Source of the DNA: Verrucomicrobiaceae bacterium
GTDB taxonomy: Bacteria > Verrucomicrobiota > Verrucomicrobiia > Verrucomicrobiales > Akkermansiaceae
Length of the DNA stretch: 64,000 nucleotides
NCBI GenBank assembly: GCA_027491155.1
Contig: JAIXWR010000037.1
Location: 1-64,000, forward strand
Direction of reading: 5' to 3'
A program made the translations under genes and the position numbers. A model generated the notes under the pieces. The model searched no databases and had not been told where the DNA came from. It saw only the letters and a program-made list of their open reading frames with translations. This document shows positions 55,939 to 63,630 of this stretch, in pieces (position 1 is the first letter of the stretch; each line of letters begins with the position of its first letter).

Positions 55939-56600
55939 GGAAGCGGTATCAAGATGGCAGGGCCGCGCTCTTGCGAAGCCCCCGGATGAAGCGGGATCTG
56001 CGGCAAGCAAGCGGGCACGGCCCCGGCAAACAAGGGATTTAGCTTGCCGGCGGTCCTGCATGCCCCGACTCCGGTCGACGGCACCCCAGGACAAACCAGC
56101 ACCACTTGCCGCCAATCCGCGCTTCTTTGTCGCAAATGGATGCGCCAATTCCCTTTACGGACCGGGCGCAGGGTTTACCTCTTGGCTACTGTCTGCCGGG
56201 ATGTTCCGGGAAGCAGGCCAAACCCGGATGCCCCCCCGCCGTATCTGGAAACGATCTCGAGAACGCCAATATGAACGCGAATCCGGATTACGTTTGCGAG
56301 CCACCTTGCGCGTCGACCACCGCCTTCTCCCCGATGGCTCCGGAGGTCGGCTTTCCTCTTCCCCTGCAGGGTCCGGCGGCCCCTCCCGTCGGTTCCTCGC
56401 CCTCACGCAGTTTGATGGATTTTCGGAGTTAATGGGTTTTCTCCGGAATCGGACGGGGCCGCCGGTGCCAGGCATCGGCGGTCCCGTTTCCCTCTCGCAT
56501 TTCTCGACTGCCCGCCACCGGCCGCAACGCTCCTCGTCAAAGCCCGGAGAAGCGCCTCATCTTCCGGAACTCCGCCCTGATTCCCCGTTGGAATAAACCC
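55939..56600. other. 662-bp gene-free divergent intergenic region
   Basis: Between the sulfatase and the amidohydrolase there is no convincing gene. It holds operator site D (56107-56134). Short open frames here have no signal peptide or family features. This is unusually long for so dense a region and may carry both divergent promoters and a long leader. Confidence 0.5.
56107..56134. promoter_or_regulatory. Regulon operator site D
   Basis: TGCCGCCAA (56107-56115), 10-bp spacer, TTTGTCGCA (56126-56134). The cores are 21 bp apart. It is 169 bp upstream of the sulfatase start and 466 bp upstream of the amidohydrolase. The segment TTCTTTGTCGCA is identical to site A, next to the XylR-type regulator. 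Confidence 0.6.
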
Positions 56601-57539
56601 ATGCCAGCACGCCGTCGCCATCCAGGTTCCTTCCGGCTCCGGATCACGGTGTGCCTGGCATGGGTCATCTCCCACGCGGCACACGCCGCGGAGATCATCG
56701 ACTGCCACGTCCACCTCTGGACGCTCGCCCGGCCGGCCGGAATCACCTGGATCAAGAAGGACGACCCGGTCCTTCACCGCGACTTCCTCCCGCGTGACCA
56801 CGAGCCGATCGCCAAGGCCAACGGCGTCACGGGCGTGGTGCTCGTCCAGGCCGGCCAGAGCCTGCCGGACAACCAGTGGAACCTCGACGTCACCGCGCAC
56901 AACCCGAAGCTCTACCGCGGCCTGGTCGGGAACCTCTCCGAGGCGATCGGCACCGATGCCTTCGCACCGCTCTTCACTTCCCTCTGCAAGGATCCCCGCT
57001 ACCTCGGCTACCGCCTCTCCGGCCGCTACCAGGATGAGCTGGGCCCCGCGTTCTACCGGGACCTCGAACTGACCGCGAAGGCCGGCAAGAGCGTCGACTT
57101 CCTGATCGGCGGATACTCGCTCAAGGACGTCGACACGATCGCACGGCGGGTTCCGGGCCTGCGGATCATACTCAACCACTTCGGCAATGTCCGCCTCGAC
57201 GGCAAGCCGCTCGATCCCGCGTGGGTAGCCGACTTCCGGGCCGCGGCAAAGCATCCGAACGTCCACTGCAAGGTCTCCGCGCTCTACGGCCGCGTGGAGA
57301 AACAGCCGGCCCCGAAGGACCTTGATTTCTACCGGCCCATCCTCGACCTCGCCTTCGATGCCTTCGGCGAGGACCGGCTCGTCTTCGGCAGCGACTGGCC
57401 GGTCACCGAAACCACCGGCGACTATGCCTCGGTCCTCGCCCTCACCCGCGCCTACTTCGACGCCAAGGGCCCCACGGTCAGCGGGAAGGTCTTCCACCGC
57501 AACGCGACGGCCTTCTACGTCATCCCGCCGGCCTCTTGA
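56601..57539 (+). CDS. Exported amidohydrolase 2-family hydrolase (lactonase-like)
   Basis: This 312-residue protein has a basic N terminus and signal (about 11-30, ending HAAHA). The TIM-barrel metal motif is IIDCHVHLW at the start of the mature domain, followed by LRIILNHFGNVR and the late FGSDWPVTE. This layout is typical of the amidohydrolase 2 family (PF04909), which includes L-fucono- and L-rhamnono-lactonases. An exported lactonase would fit a sugar oxidation route: the propeller proteins could yield lactones that this enzyme opens. That link is inference. It converges on the Nramp-like gene, with a 6-bp hairpin at the stop codon. Confidence 0.8.
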   Translation: MPARRRHPGSFRLRITVCLAWVISHAAHAAEIIDCHVHLWTLARPAGITWIKKDDPVLHRDFLPRDHEPIAKANGVTGVVLVQAGQSLPDNQWNLDVTAHNPKLYRGLVGNLSEAIGTDAFAPLFTSLCKDPRYLGYRLSGRYQDELGPAFYRDLELTAKAGKSVDFLIGGYSLKDVDTIARRVPGLRIILNHFGNVRLDGKPLDPAWVADFRAAAKHPNVHCKVSALYGRVEKQPAPKDLDFYRPILDLAFDAFGEDRLVFGSDWPVTETTGDYASVLALTRAYFDAKGPTVSGKVFHRNATAFYVIPPAS

Positions 57540-57550
57540 AGGAATTCAAG
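57535..57550. terminator. Convergent hairpin with GNRA-type loop
   Basis: CTTGAA (57535-57540), loop GGAA, TTCAAG (57545-57550), overlapping the amidohydrolase stop codon and facing the Nramp-like gene stop (57553). There is no T tract. Confidence 0.4.
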
Positions 57551-57552
57551 TC

Positions 57553-59103
57553 TCAGCCGCCCTTGCCGGCCAGCTCCACCACCACGTTCGTGTAGAACGC
57601 GTAGGCACCTGCCACCACCAGCCCCGCCACGCTCAGCCACAAGCCGGCGTCCCACAGCCGCCCCGGAACCAGTCCCGCCGGGCAGCGGCGGTAGCGGAAG
57701 TAAAGCGCCGCCGCCCCGAGCAAGGGCAGCATCAGGGCCCCCATGAAACCGCCCGCCAGCACGAGTTGCCGCGGTGCCTTGAAGAACGCGAAGCTGGCCA
57801 GGAACAGCAGCGGCAGCGTGAAGCAGAAGACCCGCACCCAGCGCCGGTAGGACTCCTCGGATCCCGCCGAGATCCCGAATACCCGCAGCGCGTCGGCACA
57901 GACCCGGGCATGGCTGGCCGTCGCCACGAAGTACGTCGAATACAGTACCGCGAACGCGCCGACCAGGAACACCTCCTGCGCCGCCTCGCCGAAAACCGGC
58001 ACGTACATTTGACCCAGGGTCCGGATCATCTCGTCCCCGTCGGGATTCAAGCCGGTCCGCCCGAGGATCGCCGCGCCTAACAGATAGAAGGCGATCGTGG
58101 CGAAGGTGTAGACGACCATCGAGCACCAGGCGTCCCAGCGCAGCACCTTCACCCAGCCGCGCGCCCGTCGCTCCCACTCCGGCGAATCGTCCCGCGGCCC
58201 GGTCCATTTCGCGTAGCCCTTCTCGATGCACCAGTAGGGATACTGGATCAGCTCGGTGGCTCCCACGCCGATGATCCCGAAGGCCGCGAGCGCGACCGCC
58301 AGCCCCTTGCCCTCGGGAATCGAGAAGCTCATGCCCTGCGCCAGTTCCTGCCAGGAGATCCGCCACTCCGGCAGGAGCTGGAGGTAAAGAAGGGTGTAAA
58401 CGGTCACCAGGGTGAAGGTGGCGACCAGCGCGGTGGAGACGTTCTGGATCATGCGGTAGCGCCCGACGATCAGCAGGACCATCGACACCGCCGTCACGAT
58501 GACCGCCCAGATCATCGGATCCGCGGAAGAACCCGACCCGCCATTCATCCCGGCGAGCACCGCCTCGGCTTCCGCCCGCTCCCCGGCCAGGGCCTCGAGC
58601 CGCGGCGCCATCGAAGCGTCACCCTCGAAACGCGCTCCGATGCTTTCCGCCACCTGGATGCGGATCTCCGCGTCCTGCCGCGTGTTCACCGTTTCCCCGG
58701 CCGCCGTCAGCGGCTGCTGGATCGAAAGCGCCTGCCCCACGCCGCCGATGATCCCGCCCAGTTGGACCAGCGCGACCAAGGTGAAAACCAGCCAGCACCA
58801 GCACAGCCAGTTCACCCGCTTGCGCGGCCCGGGCACCTCGTTGAGCCCGTCCAGCGTGCTCTTGCCGCTGGTAATGCTGAAGCGCCCGAACTCGATCTGC
58901 ACGGACACCTTGATCAGGCAGCCGATGATGATCAGCCACATCAGCACGAAGCCCGCCTCCGCGCCGACCGCCGTGGTCGCGATCAATTCGCCCGAACCGA
59001 CGATCGACCCGGCGATGATCAACCCGGGACCAAGCTGGCGCAGGATGCCCCGCAGCGTGGTCGGCGGCTCGACGGTCCCGGCAGCGGCTTGGGTTTCGCT
59101 CAT
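57553..59103 (-). CDS. Nramp-like divalent metal transporter without canonical metal-site motifs
   Basis: This 516-residue membrane protein has about eleven hydrophobic segments in the Nramp (LeuT-like) arrangement. TM1 reads AGSIVGSGELIAT in place of the DPGN motif of true Nramps, and the TM6 region reads GATELIQYPYWCI, without the MPH motif. A hydrophilic loop of about 60 residues (about 133-195; RQDAEIRIQVAESIGAR to GGSGSS) is inserted between two TM segments. Nramp-related proteins lacking these motifs have altered substrates (for example Mg2+ in NRMTs) or are not metal transporters. The start at 59103 (MSETQAAAG) fits family length. It lies 62 bp from the stop of the WYL regulator on the same strand. 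Confidence 0.82.
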   Translation of the reverse strand: MSETQAAAGTVEPPTTLRGILRQLGPGLIIAGSIVGSGELIATTAVGAEAGFVLMWLIIIGCLIKVSVQIEFGRFSITSGKSTLDGLNEVPGPRKRVNWLCWCWLVFTLVALVQLGGIIGGVGQALSIQQPLTAAGETVNTRQDAEIRIQVAESIGARFEGDASMAPRLEALAGERAEAEAVLAGMNGGSGSSADPMIWAVIVTAVSMVLLIVGRYRMIQNVSTALVATFTLVTVYTLLYLQLLPEWRISWQELAQGMSFSIPEGKGLAVALAAFGIIGVGATELIQYPYWCIEKGYAKWTGPRDDSPEWERRARGWVKVLRWDAWCSMVVYTFATIAFYLLGAAILGRTGLNPDGDEMIRTLGQMYVPVFGEAAQEVFLVGAFAVLYSTYFVATASHARVCADALRVFGISAGSEESYRRWVRVFCFTLPLLFLASFAFFKAPRQLVLAGGFMGALMLPLLGAAALYFRYRRCPAGLVPGRLWDAGLWLSVAGLVVAGAYAFYTNVVVELAGKGG

Positions 59104-59165
59104 GAAGGCGATGCTGCGCCAGTCCGGGCATCCCGATCAACCGTCCAGCGCGGCTTCGCGCGGGA

Positions 59166-60194
59166 TCACGCCTTCATCAGCTTCAACTCCTCGCGCACCA
59201 TCTGGCGGAGTTCGGGCGGACCGGTCACCTCGGCCTTGCTGCCGAAGCTCAGGACCCAGCGCACGACTTCTTCCAGCGCGCCGGCCTCGAAGCGGACCTC
59301 GACCTTGTTGCCCTTCGCATCCAGCACCGTCGTCTCCTGCGTCGGATGCCAGCGCCGCTCCTGGGCCAGCCGCGCGGCGTAGTCCTTGAGCACCACCCGG
59401 ACCAGATGGACCCGCCCGCCGGCCGTGTGCCAGATTCCGAAGGAACGCCGCAGGTGATCGCGACCGTCGAAGCCCTCCGGCCGCTCGAAGGTCGCGACGT
59501 GAACCTTGGTCCGGTTCATCCGCGGCAAGGCAAAGGTCCGCAGGGCATCCCGCTCGACATCGTGCCCGATCAGATACCAAGCCCCGTCCACCTCACCGAG
59601 ATGATAGGGCCGCACCCGCCGCGGGGCCGCCTTGTCGGCATCAAGCTTCCGGTAGTGGAAAGAAATCTCCCGGCGCTGGATCACCGCCTCCGCCAGTTGG
59701 CCGAACAAGCTCACGTCGCGCGCCTTCATCTCCGGCATCTTGCGGGTGAAGGCCTCGTCCATTTCCTGCCAGCTCAAATGCACCGTGCCCTCGATCGGCC
59801 GGATGATCTTGGCGAACACCTCGCGCATCGTCTTTTCCAGCGAGGTCCCGCGGATCGACTCCAGGGCGGTGCGCGTGAGGAACAAGGCCGCCAGTTCCTC
59901 CGCCCCCATCACGAAGCCGGGGAAATCGGGCAGGCCGTTCACCGCATGGAAGCCGTGACGCTTGTCGTCGTACTCGATGATCACGCCGAAGTTGTCGCGC
60001 ATGAAATCGATGTCGCGCTGGATGGTCTTCGGCGTCACTTCGAGCTCCCGCGCAAGGGTCGAGCAGTTTGGGTAGCCGCCCTTGCTGATCGCCCGGTGGA
60101 TGGCGAACATCCGCTGGTAGGGACGGCGGGTCACCCCGGCACGTTTCGGTTTCTCCGCCATCAGGTCGGACACGGTATCGCGGAACTTGGCCAT
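59166..60194 (-). CDS. HTH-WYL transcriptional regulator
   Basis: This 342-residue cytosolic protein has an N-terminal HTH (about 20-75; NCSTLARELEVTPKTIQRD), then a helical region and a WYL domain (about 150-235; ISFHYRKLDA, VRPYHLGEVDGAWYLIGHD, RTFALPRM), followed by a WCX-type C-terminal domain. WYL regulators sense nucleic acid or small ligands and often control stress or defence genes. The start at 60194 (MAKFRDT) is set by the HTH; in-frame codons upstream to 60470 would run through the divergent gene. The 88-bp divergent region faces a gene whose product resembles part of a WYL domain. Confidence 0.9.
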   Translation of the reverse strand: MAKFRDTVSDLMAEKPKRAGVTRRPYQRMFAIHRAISKGGYPNCSTLARELEVTPKTIQRDIDFMRDNFGVIIEYDDKRHGFHAVNGLPDFPGFVMGAEELAALFLTRTALESIRGTSLEKTMREVFAKIIRPIEGTVHLSWQEMDEAFTRKMPEMKARDVSLFGQLAEAVIQRREISFHYRKLDADKAAPRRVRPYHLGEVDGAWYLIGHDVERDALRTFALPRMNRTKVHVATFERPEGFDGRDHLRRSFGIWHTAGGRVHLVRVVLKDYAARLAQERRWHPTQETTVLDAKGNKVEVRFEAGALEEVVRWVLSFGSKAEVTGPPELRQMVREELKLMKA

Positions 60195-60282
60195 GGCCGG
60201 ACGACCTATCAGGCCCCGGCCCGCCTGCCAAACCGAAACGTCGCCCCGCGCTTGTCCTACCCCCCGGGCGACTCTGCGCGGC

Positions 60283-60627
60283 ATGGAAGCAAACCTTTCC
60301 CGCCGTTCGCTCGGCCGCTGGCTCGCCGGGCTCGTCGTCTTCAAGTCCCTCCCCTGCCCGGCCGCTGCGGCAGCACCGGCCGATCCGGCCCCGATTCCCT
60401 TGGCGGAGTCCAGCGACCCCGTCGCGAGCGTCTTCCTCCAGGCCATGATGGAAGAACGCGGCGTGGCCATCTACTACCACGGCGGCTCGACGCCGGGCGC
60501 CCTGCGGGTGGTCCGACCGCAAGGCTTGTTCCGTTTCCGCCCCGGCGGCCGGATTTATGTCCGCGGTCTCTGCGAGCTGCGCGGCGACACCCGGACCTTC
60601 CGGCTGGACCGGGCGCGGCTGGCTTGA
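60283..60627 (+). CDS. Small Tat-signal protein with WYL-like C terminus
   Basis: This 114-residue protein starts with a twin-arginine signal (NLSRRSLGRWLAGLVVFKS, cleavage near AAAA). The mature part of about 80 residues ends in the segment RVVRPQGLFRFRPGGRIYV followed by LCELRGDTRTFRLDRARL. This matches the end of a WYL domain (P-L position, G-x-x-Y-x-x-G, R-T-F-x-L-D-R) although no WYL tripeptide is present. WYL domains are cytosolic, so an exported version would be unusual. The gene is divergent from a WYL regulator, 88 bp away, and may be its target. No function can be assigned; the similarity should be tested with profiles. Confidence 0.6.
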   Translation: MEANLSRRSLGRWLAGLVVFKSLPCPAAAAAPADPAPIPLAESSDPVASVFLQAMMEERGVAIYYHGGSTPGALRVVRPQGLFRFRPGGRIYVRGLCELRGDTRTFRLDRARLA

Positions 60628-60641
60628 AAATCCCCACGAAA

Positions 60642-60667
60642 AAGGGCCTCCCGCCGGGGAGACCCTT
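60642..60667. terminator. Rho-independent terminator between convergent genes
   Basis: AAGGG-C-CTCCC (60642-60652) pairs with GGGAG-A-CCCTT (60657-60667) with one mismatch and a 4-nt loop. On the minus strand it is followed by a run of T (from AAAAA at 60639-60643), giving a good intrinsic terminator for the lipoprotein gene, 31 bp past its stop. Confidence 0.75.
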
Positions 60668-60697
60668 CCGTGAAACCGGGCGTCAACGCACCACGGA

Positions 60698-62923
60698 TCA
60701 GCGCAGCTTGAAGTGCAGCGAGGTGCGAAGCTTGCCGCCCTCCTTGAACTCCGAAACGCTCATCGAGTCGAACTCCTCGAGCGCGGCAAGACCCTCGCGG
60801 ATCCGCGGCAGTTCCTCCTTGAATGACGCAAGCTGCTCGGGCCCGCCGAGGGTCGCTTCGCCGTTCTTCTCCAGCAAGGCCACCCACTCTTCCGTGAACT
60901 TGCGCAGGACGTCGAAGTCCACCTCGATCCAGGTGCCCTTGCGGGCCACCGGCTTCGCGACCTCCGCCGCGGCGACCAGATCGAGCGCCTGCAGCTTGGA
61001 GGTGGAGGCGACGAACCACTTGTCACCCACGGTCGCCGACGGCATGAAGTCCTCGGTGAAGAACGGGAAGGAGAAGAAGTAGGTCACCAGGCCGTCCTTC
61101 TCCGAGCTGATCGGCTTTTGCATCGGGATCTCCTCGCCGGACATCTCGCTCACGGTCTTGAAGATGCTGGTCAGCGAGCCGTCGAGCTTGCTCCACGATT
61201 CCTTCAGCTTGGAGCGGTCGGTCACCGGCGAAATCAGCGACGCACGGAAGAACTTGCCGCCATCCACCAGCTCCTGCGCGACCCCGGGAAGCGGCGGCAT
61301 CGCGCCCTTCAGGTCGATCACCAGCGCGGCCTCGCGGCCCAGGCCGGAATCCGCCGTGGCGACCGCATCCCACAGGCCGAGCACGTCGGCGCGGAACTTC
61401 TCGTTGAAAAGCGCGTAGCCCTGCTGGAACTGCGCCAGCTCCTCGGAGTCCTCGATCTCGAGGCCCGCCACCTTGCCGGCGATCGCATAGGCCGACTCGA
61501 CGATCGTCTCGCCGTATTCGCGGGCCCGCTTGGAGTATTCCGGCGTGGCGACCCAGCTTCCGAAGACCAGGGCATCCCTGCCCTCGCCGAGTCCGCCCAG
61601 CTGGTGCACGGCCTCATGATCGACGCCGCCGCGGTCGGTGCCGCCGAAGAGCTCGAACTTCACGCCCTCGTCCAGCACGATCAACCCGCCGAGCGATTCG
61701 GTCTTGGCCAGACCGAGCAGCGCGTCTTCCTTCTCGCCCACCATCTCGAGCAGGCTCGCCAGCTCGCGGGTGTCGCCGAAGCCTTCCGAACCGGCCAGCC
61801 CGTCGCGGATGCCGAGCGCCACCTGCTTGAGCGAGCCGACGACGAACGATTTGGCAAGCCCCTGCTCGCCATAGACGAAGCCGGCCAGCTTCTTGCCCTG
61901 ATAAGCGTCGACGAAGGAAATGGCATCGTTGGCCGCCAGCGAATCCTCGACCTTGTCCACCAGCGGGCAGGACTTCTCGTCGCCGCCGACATAAAGCATC
62001 GCGTAGTCGCCGAGCGTGCCCTGCGCGATGACCAGGTTCTTGGTCTTCATGGTCGCCAGCAAGCGGTCCACGTCGGCCGGTTGCAGCAGTTGCTCGATGT
62101 CCTCGCGGCCCGCCTCCATCGAGGCGGCCAGCGTGGCGCCGGCGAGCTTGTAGCCCTTGAAGGTCGCGCCGCCCTGCACGAACTCGACCGCCTCGACGCC
62201 TTCCTCGCCCATCATCGACGGGATATTCTCGAGGGCGGCGGTGAGGTTTTCCTGGGCCATCCCGAGCGCATCGGCATCGGCCGCCTTCACGCCCAGCAGC
62301 ACGGGCGGCATCACGGCGCTCTCGATCACCGCCATCTCCTTGCCGAGTTCCTTGGCCATTTCCATCATGGCGGCCTGGCTGGCCATTGCCACGCCGGACA
62401 GATCGCCCGCCGCCGCGCCCGCGGTGAAAGCCTGGGTCATCACGCGCATCTGGTAGTAGTTGCTGCGCTCGCTCAGCTTGATGAGATTCTGCGTTTGCAA
62501 GGTGGTTCCCTTGCCGGTCACGAGGAAGATCTCCTGCCCGAGGAACTTGCCGGCTTCCTCGGCGCCGCCGGCGATCTCTTCTTCCGGATCGACGCCACCC
62601 TCCTCGGCCGCGATGTCGCGGATGAAGCCCCAGGTCTTGAGCCCGCGCAGCCGCTTGACGGCTTCCTTGCCGTCCAGGATCGACATCACGCTCTCGGTGT
62701 CCTTCGAAAGATGGCCGACGATGCCCAGCATCGCCGCCCGCTCGCCGGGGGTCAGCGCCTTGACCGCCGGAGCCGCGGGCTCGGCCGGTGCGGCGGGATC
62801 GGCCGGGGCCTGCGCCACCGCTCCGCCTGCCGCCGGGGCGGCCTGCTCCTCCTTTTTGTCACACGAACCCAGAACCAGCGCGGACGCGGGGAGGACCGAC
62901 CACCAAGTGCGAAACGATTTCAT
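60698..62923 (-). CDS. Large lipoprotein of unknown function
   Basis: This 741-residue protein has a lipoprotein signal with lipobox LGSC (Cys21) and an Ala/Pro-rich linker (about 27-55). The mature protein is mostly alpha/beta with repeated helical segments and no catalytic motif I recognise. It looks internally duplicated, with helical blocks such as AMMEMAKELGKEMAVIESAV and AREYGETIVESAYAIAGKVA, and its general appearance recalls DUF3352-like extracytoplasmic proteins. It is probably anchored in the inner or outer membrane facing the periplasm. It stands alone between two convergent or divergent neighbours, with its own terminator. Function unknown. Confidence 0.7.
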   Translation of the reverse strand: MKSFRTWWSVLPASALVLGSCDKKEEQAAPAAGGAVAQAPADPAAPAEPAAPAVKALTPGERAAMLGIVGHLSKDTESVMSILDGKEAVKRLRGLKTWGFIRDIAAEEGGVDPEEEIAGGAEEAGKFLGQEIFLVTGKGTTLQTQNLIKLSERSNYYQMRVMTQAFTAGAAAGDLSGVAMASQAAMMEMAKELGKEMAVIESAVMPPVLLGVKAADADALGMAQENLTAALENIPSMMGEEGVEAVEFVQGGATFKGYKLAGATLAASMEAGREDIEQLLQPADVDRLLATMKTKNLVIAQGTLGDYAMLYVGGDEKSCPLVDKVEDSLAANDAISFVDAYQGKKLAGFVYGEQGLAKSFVVGSLKQVALGIRDGLAGSEGFGDTRELASLLEMVGEKEDALLGLAKTESLGGLIVLDEGVKFELFGGTDRGGVDHEAVHQLGGLGEGRDALVFGSWVATPEYSKRAREYGETIVESAYAIAGKVAGLEIEDSEELAQFQQGYALFNEKFRADVLGLWDAVATADSGLGREAALVIDLKGAMPPLPGVAQELVDGGKFFRASLISPVTDRSKLKESWSKLDGSLTSIFKTVSEMSGEEIPMQKPISSEKDGLVTYFFSFPFFTEDFMPSATVGDKWFVASTSKLQALDLVAAAEVAKPVARKGTWIEVDFDVLRKFTEEWVALLEKNGEATLGGPEQLASFKEELPRIREGLAALEEFDSMSVSEFKEGGKLRTSLHFKLR

Positions 62924-63051
62924 TGCCCGGGGACCCTACGGAAATCCACGAATCAGGGGCAATTCCAAAGCGGTCGCGATTTCAGAAAGCCCCGCGTCCC
63001 TGTAACTCCGCCCGCCTCCGGCGCGTACCCAGCTGCGAATCCTCTCCGCCC

Positions 63052-63630
63052 ATGGACTATCTCACCACCGCCAACGTCCTGCTCTGGCTCTTCCTCACGG
63101 TCGCGTTCTACTTCGTCTTCCTCAGCCACTGGCTGGTCGCCTGCTCGCTGTTCCCGACTTATGTGGTGAATTGCCAGGAGCAATACCGCCGCCCCTTCGT
63201 CACCACCCTGGTCGGCCTGCTCTTCACCGTCATCCCCATCGCCATCGGGCTCGCGATCACGAATGCGACGCCGCCCGCGCTCAAGTGGATCGGCATCCTG
63301 ATCACCGCCGTCCCGATCCTCGCCGGGCTGCTCGGCACCGCCGGACTCGCCCGCCGCGTCGGCTGCGGGATGCCCGCGCCGGTCGATGAGTCCCAACCCT
63401 GGCGCCGCGTGCTGCGCGGCGGCACCGCCCTCGCGCTGACCTTCCTGCTGCCCGTTCTCGGCCAACTCGTCGTCATCCCGCTGGTCCTCGCCAGCGGTGT
63501 CGGCGCCAGCGTGCTGGGGTGGCTGGCACGGAACCGAAAACCGGGGGCACCGGCTGGAGCGGGTTCCCCGGCAAGCTCCTTGAAGTCCGAAGTCACCCCG
63601 CCGCTCCCGCAACCACCCGCCCTCCCGTGA
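63052..63630 (+). CDS. Small integral membrane protein of unknown function
   Basis: This 192-residue protein has about four or five transmembrane segments (about 5-35, 48-68, 75-95, 124-155) and a Pro/Ala-rich cytoplasmic tail. No family motif is recognised. The start at 63052 (MDYLTTANV) is the first ATG after a long untranslated region and opens directly into TM1. Its stop codon overlaps the GTG start of a Tat-exported DUF1800 protein by four bases (GTGA), so the two are translationally coupled and may act together. Confidence 0.65.
   Translation: MDYLTTANVLLWLFLTVAFYFVFLSHWLVACSLFPTYVVNCQEQYRRPFVTTLVGLLFTVIPIAIGLAITNATPPALKWIGILITAVPILAGLLGTAGLARRVGCGMPAPVDESQPWRRVLRGGTALALTFLLPVLGQLVVIPLVLASGVGASVLGWLARNRKPGAPAGAGSPASSLKSEVTPPLPQPPALP

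Noticed and set aside
56274-56301. A fifth operator-like site (AACGCGAAT, spacer, TTTGCGAGC)
   Set aside because: The left half matches too poorly to the other four sites, so it was left out of the regulon claim.
56106-56432. Possible 108-residue gene in the sulfatase/amidohydrolase gap
   Set aside because: No signal, no motif, composition like non-coding shadow frames, and it begins on top of operator site D.
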